The notes beneath the pieces are model-generated. The model did not search any database and was not told where the DNA came from. It saw nothing but the letters and a program-made list of their open reading frames with translations. Positions 58,634-64,000 of a DNA stretch of 64,000 nucleotides are shown here, piece by piece. Source of the stretch: Bacillota bacterium (GTDB lineage Bacteria > Bacillota > UBA4882 > UBA8346). Within the stretch, counting starts at the first letter, position 1; every line of letters starts with the position of its first letter. The translations under genes and the position numbers were made by a program. The DNA is taken from positions 1 to 64,000 of the forward strand of contig JAEYPR010000027.1 of the NCBI GenBank assembly GCA_023410535.1, given 5' to 3'.

Positions 58634-59914
58634 TTATTGTTGTTTGAGAATCTGATCAATTTTGGCGGCTGCCCCGTTTAATGCGGTTTTCGCATCTTTA
58701 CGGTTATAAACCACATCCAATACGGCATCGCCATAAACCGAAGCGACTTCATTCATTTTGGGGTGGAAATAAGCCGGCGCCGGGGGCCGTTTGGCCATAT
58801 CCATAATCGCGTTATAGTCGGGACGTTTTTTGACGAATTCGGTGTCGAAGTTGGATTTGAATACGGGCATGATATCCTGGGCGGTTGCCCGGGCTAAATC
58901 GTTTTGCTTGGACCACATGAAATTAAGGAACTCCCAGGCCAATTTCTTATTGGGGCTGTTCTTATACACCAGATCCGACCATCCGAAGAGTGCTCCGGGT
59001 CCGGGGGCGACTTTCTGGGAAGGCAGCGCATATACTTTGTATTTAATATTGGGCGCGTTGTCGATTAACCAACCGGGAAGCCAGGATTCGCGGAAAATAA
59101 TCGCTGCCAAACCTTTGCCGAAAGCTACTTCGGGATTGCCAACTTCCAAGCTGGATATTTTGTTTTTATTGACTAAGTCACCGTAAAAAGTCAGCGATTC
59201 AATAGCGGCAGGGCTATTGACAACGCCAAGGGCTTTTTTATATTTGGGATCAACCATTACTCCGCCAAAAGCGTGCAGAATCGGGAGGTATTTATCGGTA
59301 ATCCCGGTCTGATTGCCGGCGTAGCGGAGTCCAAAGCCGGAGCGGATCACTTTGCCGCTGGCATCGTATTTGGTCAGTTTTTTGGCGGCGGTTAATAAAT
59401 CGGAGAGGGTTGTCGGCGGTTTGTTGGGATCGAGACCGGCTTCGACAAACATATCAACATTAATGAACATGTATTGGAAGTTTCCGCCTTCAACCGGGAA
59501 TCCATAACGGACGCCGTTAAACAGACCGAAGGGAATGGCGGTGGAAGCCGCCTCGGTGGCAACCGCTTTGGCGATATTGGCGGGCATTTTATCGGCGAAC
59601 TGATACTTGCCGGCCCAATCGTGGGCGGCGCCGTTAAAGAAGTCCGGCGCGCCGGTTCGGGCCATGAATGAGGCTAAGTACTTGGCTTCATATCCGGAGT
59701 AAGGAATCGTGACGACTTCGACTCCTTCGCATTCCGGGTGAAGCTTGGCAAATTGCTTTCCCGCTTCAACGTAATAGGCGTTAAATTTAGGGTTCTGTTC
59801 CCAGTGAGTCCAATAGACGAGTTTGGTTTTCTTCGGGGCTGCCGATACGGATATTCCGGCCGCAATGACTAAAACCATTAACACCATAAATAAGAAACTC
59901 TTTTTAGTAAACAT
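58634..59914 (-). CDS. Sugar ABC transporter substrate-binding protein
   Basis: 426 residues. Signal peptide MFTKKSFLFMVLMVLVIAAG to SVSA, cleaved before AP; again no lipobox Cys. Mature domain of family 1 binding proteins: LVYWTHWEQNPKFNAYYVEAGKQF, APDFFNGAAHDWAGKY, and LAWEFLNFMWSKQNDLARAT. GGGAGG lies 7 bases before ATG 59914; a GTG sits one codon upstream. First transporter gene of locus 2. Confidence 0.93.
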   Translation of the reverse strand: MFTKKSFLFMVLMVLVIAAGISVSAAPKKTKLVYWTHWEQNPKFNAYYVEAGKQFAKLHPECEGVEVVTIPYSGYEAKYLASFMARTGAPDFFNGAAHDWAGKYQFADKMPANIAKAVATEAASTAIPFGLFNGVRYGFPVEGGNFQYMFINVDMFVEAGLDPNKPPTTLSDLLTAAKKLTKYDASGKVIRSGFGLRYAGNQTGITDKYLPILHAFGGVMVDPKYKKALGVVNSPAAIESLTFYGDLVNKNKISSLEVGNPEVAFGKGLAAIIFRESWLPGWLIDNAPNIKYKVYALPSQKVAPGPGALFGWSDLVYKNSPNKKLAWEFLNFMWSKQNDLARATAQDIMPVFKSNFDTEFVKKRPDYNAIMDMAKRPPAPAYFHPKMNEVASVYGDAVLDVVYNRKDAKTALNGAAAKIDQILKQQ

Positions 59915-60047
59915 CACATTTCCTCCCTTTTTATATCTATCAGTTCGAACTGTTTCTGCTTGTCACCCCCTTATGATGCGGTTTTAGCGGTTTAAAGATA
60001 TAAACGGATGATTGGTTCAATCGGGATGGCATAAATTGTTAAATGTC

Positions 60048-60072
60048 ATACCGGTATTCAACCGGTTTATAT
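60048..60072. promoter_or_regulatory. Candidate operator pair upstream of binding-protein gene
   Basis: ATACCGGTAT (60048-60057) followed 11 bp later by AACCGGTTTATAT (60060-60072). Both resemble TATACAGGTTTA seen near the regulator gene at 61613, with CCGG in place of CAGG. Assignment to the GntR-LacI regulator is speculative. Confidence 0.35.
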
Positions 60073-60139
60073 CATTGTATCATTCCGTTTACACAAATGC
60101 AACAATTTGGTTTGTTTTTAACCCGCCCCGCCGCTCGGC

Positions 60140-60919
60140 CTATGCGGAATAAATTCCGCCATTAATGTCTAATGTTACGCCGGTAATAAACCCATCGTAT
60201 TGCGAAGCGAGAAACGCCACCCCGTCGGCGACGTCTTGGGGATTTCCGGCGCGTCCCAATGGAATTTCGGAGATGGTCTTTTGGGCGGAGTCGTCGGTGG
60301 TGTGGGTTTGGTGGAAATAAGTGCCCAAGATCAAACCCGGCGCCACGCAATTCACCCGGATTCCTTGCGGGCCGACCTCGCTGGCAAGGGAACGGGTGAA
60401 GGTGATCACCGCGCCCTTGGCGGTGCTATAAGCCAACGAACCGCCATGTCCGCCTTTGCGACCGGCTAATGATGCCAAGTTTACGATGGCGGCGCCGTTT
60501 GCTTTCATTAGGTGGGGTAAAGCTTCACGCGTCACCAACATCATGGTGTTGACATTAACCGCCATCACTTTATTGAAAAATGACTGTTCCATCTCGATGA
60601 GCGAATGGCGACCAATAATATCGCCGACATTGTTGATGAGGATGTCCAAGCCGCCCAGACCGGCGACAGCTGTTCGTACTACCTGCCGGACGGTGGGCTC
60701 ATCGGTGAGATCGCCGCTGACGTCGACCATATTGACCCCGAACGCGGTAACTTGCTTCCGTAAAGCGGCAATATCCTGACTGGTGTTTTGGTTGGCGCGG
60801 TGCTGAAACCAATGCACGGCGATGTCGGCGCCCTGTTTGGCGAGTTCAAGCGAGATCGTGCCGCCGATGCCGTTGGCCCCGCCGGTGATTAATACTTTTT
60901 TCCCATGTAAAGTACCCAT
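60140..60919 (-). CDS. Short-chain dehydrogenase/reductase (SDR)
   Basis: 259 residues. NAD(P) motif LITGGANGIGGTISLELA (about 10-27), NNVGD-type structural motif at LDILINNVGD, active-site Ser in NLASLAGRKGGHGGS and YxxxK as YSTAKGA (about 160), then the VAPGLILGTYF segment. Classical SDR of sugar or polyol type. AGGAGG precedes the ATG. It lies between the mutarotase and the binding-protein gene. Confidence 0.94.
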   Translation of the reverse strand: MGTLHGKKVLITGGANGIGGTISLELAKQGADIAVHWFQHRANQNTSQDIAALRKQVTAFGVNMVDVSGDLTDEPTVRQVVRTAVAGLGGLDILINNVGDIIGRHSLIEMEQSFFNKVMAVNVNTMMLVTREALPHLMKANGAAIVNLASLAGRKGGHGGSLAYSTAKGAVITFTRSLASEVGPQGIRVNCVAPGLILGTYFHQTHTTDDSAQKTISEIPLGRAGNPQDVADGVAFLASQYDGFITGVTLDINGGIYSA

Positions 60920-61000
60920 TTTGACCTCCTAAAAAATTTTAATGCAGCCCTTTCCAGCCGCGTTTCAAAGATGGAAAACGTAATCAATGATTTATTCGAC

Positions 61001-61426
61001 TTATCGTACAACGCCTTTTTTCAACAGGATGTTGGCCCGGAAAGTTGTGTCGCCGGTGATAAAAACCGCGAAAGCGTTTTTGGTCCGTTCGTAATATTGA
61101 TAACGTTCGACATGTTCAAATTGATCGAAACCCGGTTCGTATCTCTGAATAATGCCGCGGTATTCTTCCCAGATGTCCGGGGCGATTTCGGTGGTGGCAA
61201 CCGACATTAGGGCGGCGGGATATTTTACTGACCGGTCCAAGGGCAAGAACTGCAGGACCGCTTGGAGCAATTGCGGTAAAAGAAGGCCGTCACAACGAAT
61301 CAAACGTTTGGCGCAAGTCGTTGCCGGAAAATTGGCATCCGCCAACACGAGTTCGTCGCTGTGGCCCATTTCCATGAGAGTTTTCATCATATCCGGTGAA
61401 ATGATCGGGGGAATTCCTTTTAACAT
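61001..61426 (-). CDS. RbsD/FucU-family sugar mutarotase
   Basis: 141 residues, the FucU length. MGHSDELVLADANFPA holds the conserved His and Asp of the active site; LIRCDGLLLPQLLQAVLQFLPLD and YYERTKNAFAVFITGDTTFRANILLKKGV are the FucU-like middle and C-terminal motifs (Tyr and Arg). It speeds anomer exchange of a freshly imported free sugar, so the locus handles an unphosphorylated aldose. AAAAGGAGTG precedes ATG 61426. First gene of the minus-strand operon, divergent from the regulator. Confidence 0.93.
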   Translation of the reverse strand: MLKGIPPIISPDMMKTLMEMGHSDELVLADANFPATTCAKRLIRCDGLLLPQLLQAVLQFLPLDRSVKYPAALMSVATTEIAPDIWEEYRGIIQRYEPGFDQFEHVERYQYYERTKNAFAVFITGDTTFRANILLKKGVVR

Positions 61427-61485
61427 GAGAACACTCCTTTTCGTAGTTGATATCATTTTAGTAACTTGATTGAAACAATTAATAA

Positions 61486-61497
61486 TATACCTGTATA
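61486..61497. promoter_or_regulatory. Candidate operator A of the GntR-LacI regulator
   Basis: TATACCTGTATA, the complement of TATACAGGTATA. It matches 11 of 12 positions of the element at 61613 in the opposite orientation, and both lie in the 218-bp divergent gap. Confidence 0.5.
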
Positions 61498-61612
61498 CAA
61501 CCTATGTAGTTAAAAATTAACATAGATTTCGGTAAAATGCAACCGGATATCTGAATCAAACTGAAAAATAAAGCTGGTTGAAATCGCCAAATATCTATGG
61601 TATTCTAAAAAT

Positions 61613-61624
61613 TATACAGGTTTA
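61613..61624. promoter_or_regulatory. Candidate operator B of the GntR-LacI regulator
   Basis: TATACAGGTTTA, 21 bp before the regulator's start codon. Together with operator A it brackets the divergent promoter region. Confidence 0.5.
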
Positions 61625-61644
61625 ATATAAGTTGGTGGGAAAAC

Positions 61645-62751
61645 GTGATACAAATCGACCGGGAAAAGAAAATACCTTTGTATATGCAGGTCTACGAGAG
61701 TTTGGTCCAGCTGATCCAGACGAAGCAATGGCAGACTGGCGAGTTGTTGCCTTCTGAACGCGAATTGAGTGTGCTTTTTGCGGTGGACCGCCTGACGGTG
61801 CGGAGAGCTTTGGGAATGATTGCGCAGGAAGGTTTGGTTGAAAAGATTGCCGGACTGGGGACCCGGGTTACCGATGCCTCGCCACTGGTTAAAGACTATC
61901 AGAATTTCCGGAATGTCATTTTTTTATTGCCCAAAGTTACAAAAAACGGCAATTTTGTCGACCGGATTACCGATCCGATTAAAACCGATCTGTTTTTCCG
62001 GCTTGAAAATGAATGTAAAAAACGGGATTATAATTTAACCTATACGACGATCGGTCCTGAAGAGGTTTTAAGTGAGGTCCTTGAGGGCCGTTACATTTCA
62101 GGTGTCTTTTTTGCCAGCAAAATCGATGACAAATTTTTTGAAGAGGCGCGCAGGTTAAAAATTGCCACCGTAGTCCTTGATAATGAGTGTGATTTTTTTC
62201 CTTCCATTCGTCCGGCCCGTGAAAAAGGGACTTATGAGGCGATCAAATATTTGATTAGCCAAAATCACCGTCAAATCTGTTTTATCAGCGGGTTAAACGG
62301 TTACATCACAGCCAAGGACTGTTTTGAAGGATATAAACGGGCCCTGGGGGATGCCAATATTGAATGGAAAGACCAGATTATCAAAGAAGGCGATTGGACG
62401 TTTGACGGCGGGTACAAAGCGATGCAGGAGATTATCGCCGAACATCCCCAACTGCCCAGCGCTGTTTTTGCTTGCAATGACTTGACCGCGCTGGGGGCGA
62501 TGGAAGCGATCAAAGCCGCCGGTTATGCGGTTCCGCGGGACATTAGCGTGATCGGTGTTGATGATATCGAGCAAAGCAAATATGGCTGCCCTAAGTTAAG
62601 CACAGTACGGGTCAATGTGGCGGCCATGGCCAGCATCGCCTGTCAAAATCTGCTGTTGGCGATTGAAAGCCGGGAGATGCAAAACGTTCAAATGTTTCTG
62701 CCCACGGAGTTGGTCATCAGAGAATCCACTGCGCCAAGAAACGCAAGATAA
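61645..62751 (+). CDS. GntR-type HTH fused to LacI-type sugar sensor (AraR-like)
   Basis: 368 residues. Residues 1-75: GntR winged helix (IPLYMQVYESLVQLI, LLPSERELSVLFAVDRLTVRRALGMIAQEGLVEKI). Residues 85-368: periplasmic-binding-protein-like sensor (NVIFLLPKVT, SGVFFASKIDD, ICFISGLNGYITAKDCFEGYKRAL, VFACNDLTALGAMEAIKAAG, ISVIGVDDIE). This is the AraR domain order. GTG start at 61645 behind GGTGGG. It is divergent from the mutarotase-led operon, which it most likely represses in the absence of its sugar. Confidence 0.93.
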   Translation: MIQIDREKKIPLYMQVYESLVQLIQTKQWQTGELLPSERELSVLFAVDRLTVRRALGMIAQEGLVEKIAGLGTRVTDASPLVKDYQNFRNVIFLLPKVTKNGNFVDRITDPIKTDLFFRLENECKKRDYNLTYTTIGPEEVLSEVLEGRYISGVFFASKIDDKFFEEARRLKIATVVLDNECDFFPSIRPAREKGTYEAIKYLISQNHRQICFISGLNGYITAKDCFEGYKRALGDANIEWKDQIIKEGDWTFDGGYKAMQEIIAEHPQLPSAVFACNDLTALGAMEAIKAAGYAVPRDISVIGVDDIEQSKYGCPKLSTVRVNVAAMASIACQNLLLAIESREMQNVQMFLPTELVIRESTAPRNAR

Positions 62752-62799
62752 GCGATTGGATCCGGGAATATCCGTCGCAAATATGCCGAATGATATTTC

Positions 62800-62836
62800 A
62801 AAATCGCTCTTCGACTATCGAAAGAGCGATTTTTTA
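62800..62836 (+). terminator. Terminator after the regulator gene
   Basis: AAAATCGCTCT-TCGA and TCGA-AAGAGCGATTTT form a long stem around a CTA loop, followed by TTTTTTA. Confidence 0.92.
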
Positions 62837-62890
62837 TTTATAAAACTTTCCATTCTCGGGAATGCTTATGGTCTGGAGGAGGGATCTGTT

Positions 62891-64000
62891 TTGAGCGTAA
62901 AACGATGGGTAGTTTTCACGATGTTGGTCGTGTTTTTGGCGCAGGCGACGGTCACGGCCCAGCCGGATTTTAAGATCAATGCCCGGGCCGCAGTGTTGAT
63001 GGACCCAATCAGCGGCCGGGTGCTTTTTGGCCAGGATGAGCATAAACGGCTGCCGCCGGCCAGCGTGACCAAGATCATGACGATGTTGCTGATCCTGGAG
63101 GCTGTTCACACCGGGCGGGTCAAATGGGACGAACCAATCACCACCTCGCCGTTTGCCGCCTATATGGGCGGGTCGCAGGTTTATCTGAAAGAAGGGGAAG
63201 TTTTTCCGTTACGGGAGATGTTCAAAGCCATTGCCGTGGTTTCGGCCAACGATGCCAGCGCCGCGGTGGCAGAACATTTATACGGGTCAGTCCAGGATTT
63301 TGTCGACCAAATGAACCGGGAGGCGAAACGGCTTAACTTAAAAGACACTCATTTTGCCAACGAGACCGGTCTGCCGGATCCGGAACATTATAGCAGCGCC
63401 TATGATCTGGCAGTCATTTCCCGGGAATTGCTCACCAAATATCCCGAGGTGTTGGACTACACGTCCATTTGGATGGACAAGTTCCGCAACGGCGAGTTTA
63501 TCTTGAAAAACACCAATGATCTGCTTAAATCCTATCGGGGCGCCGATGGTTTGAAAACCGGCCATACCGATGAAGCGAAATTTTGCCTTTCCGGCACCGC
63601 CAAACGCGGCGATTTCCGGTTGATCTCCGTTATTCTGGGCGTCGAGACCAACCCGAAACGGGTTGCGGAAACCCAGCGTTTGCTGGACTATGGTTATCGC
63701 AATTATCAATTAAAGGTAATTAAAGATTCTAAACAGACTGCCGGACAAGTATATATAAGGGAAGCGCAAAAAAGGGAAGTGCCGGTGCAAGTCAAACAAG
63801 CTTGGGGAGTGGTGGTCGAGCGGGGACAGGATCAGTTGGTCCGGACGGAAGTGGTTCCCGATACCCAATTCAAATTCCCGATTGAGGTTGGCCGGAAGGT
63901 AGGGATCATCAAAGCGACGCTCGCCGGAAAAGAGATCGCCCGGGCGCCGGTTTTCGCCATGGAAAAAGTAAACCGGGCGAATGTATTCACCCGCGGCTGG
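62891..64000 (+). CDS. D-alanyl-D-alanine carboxypeptidase (PBP5/DacF type), cut by window edge
   Basis: 370 codons are visible and the frame is still open at 64000. A signal peptide ends around TVTA-QP. The three active-site motifs of S11 peptidases are intact: SVTK (PASVTKIMT, about 59-62), SAN (VVSANDAS) and KTG (GLKTGHT). A C-terminal beta domain begins near residue 280. It trims the pentapeptide of peptidoglycan in the outer face of the cytoplasmic membrane. The start is TTG 62891, with GGAGGAGGG ending 7 bases upstream; no ATG is nearby in frame. Confidence 0.92.
   Translation, partial: MSVKRWVVFTMLVVFLAQATVTAQPDFKINARAAVLMDPISGRVLFGQDEHKRLPPASVTKIMTMLLILEAVHTGRVKWDEPITTSPFAAYMGGSQVYLKEGEVFPLREMFKAIAVVSANDASAAVAEHLYGSVQDFVDQMNREAKRLNLKDTHFANETGLPDPEHYSSAYDLAVISRELLTKYPEVLDYTSIWMDKFRNGEFILKNTNDLLKSYRGADGLKTGHTDEAKFCLSGTAKRGDFRLISVILGVETNPKRVAETQRLLDYGYRNYQLKVIKDSKQTAGQVYIREAQKREVPVQVKQAWGVVVERGQDQLVRTEVVPDTQFKFPIEVGRKVGIIKATLAGKEIARAPVFAMEKVNRANVFTRGW

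Overview
The window reads as chromosomal DNA of a motile, sugar-degrading anaerobe of the Firmicutes (Bacillota). Support: Gram-positive-type Shine-Dalgarno sites (AAGGAGG) before nearly every gene, frequent TTG/GTG starts, LplB/YtcP-type sugar ABC permeases, DUF3793 and a FeoB-associated Cys-rich protein. The lineage may be one of the diderm Firmicutes (for example the Limnochordia/Hydrogenispora side). One gene (31769-32473) looks like an outer-membrane beta-barrel with a C-terminal Phe, and none of the exported proteins seen here, including both sugar-binding proteins, has a lipobox cysteine. That placement is inference.

Layout. 1-126: end of an IS256-family element. 149-377: an exact 21-bp-period tandem array whose cores are DnaA-box-like; a second copy lies at 39266-39535. 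416-2848: secreted GH17 glucanase convergent with a processive GT2 synthase. 3171-6377: large poly-HAMP/PAS chemoreceptor. 6595-16363: hook and filament genes flgD-flgE-flgK-flgK2-flgL-fliD-(chaperone) facing fliC, then a TPR glycosyltransferase. 18728-25023: orphan response regulator, Mrp ATPase, exported protein, sugar aminotransferase, and a PadR/flavoprotein/membrane-protein operon.

25127-32945 is an iron locus: a short DtxR-type repressor, feoA-feoA-feoB-fur-like, DUF3793, DUF2325, an HD-GYP protein, a 48-residue FeoB-associated protein, flavodoxin and the beta-barrel. Six perfect GTTAG-N6-CTAAC palindromes (plus one degenerate copy) lie in the control regions of this block, and I saw none elsewhere. 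This is the most coherent regulatory system in the window.

32945-40512: aldose-epimerase-like protein, AraC regulator divergent from an oligogalacturonate-lyase-like protein, AlkC-like DNA repair protein, GDPD, a short pyrophosphatase-like protein, array 2 and a methyltransferase.

40843-53195: membrane AraC regulator, then a sugar operon (two permeases, binding protein, two TIM-barrel isomerases, Gfo/Idh/MocA dehydrogenase, RpiB-like isomerase, split transketolase, ADP-ribosylglycohydrolase-family protein). It has no visible kinase. 53293-62751: a second sugar locus on the minus strand (RbsD/FucU mutarotase, SDR, binding protein, two permeases, MDR, Gfo/Idh/MocA, aldo-keto reductase) with a divergent GntR-LacI regulator. 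62891-64000: start of a D,D-carboxypeptidase gene cut by the window edge.
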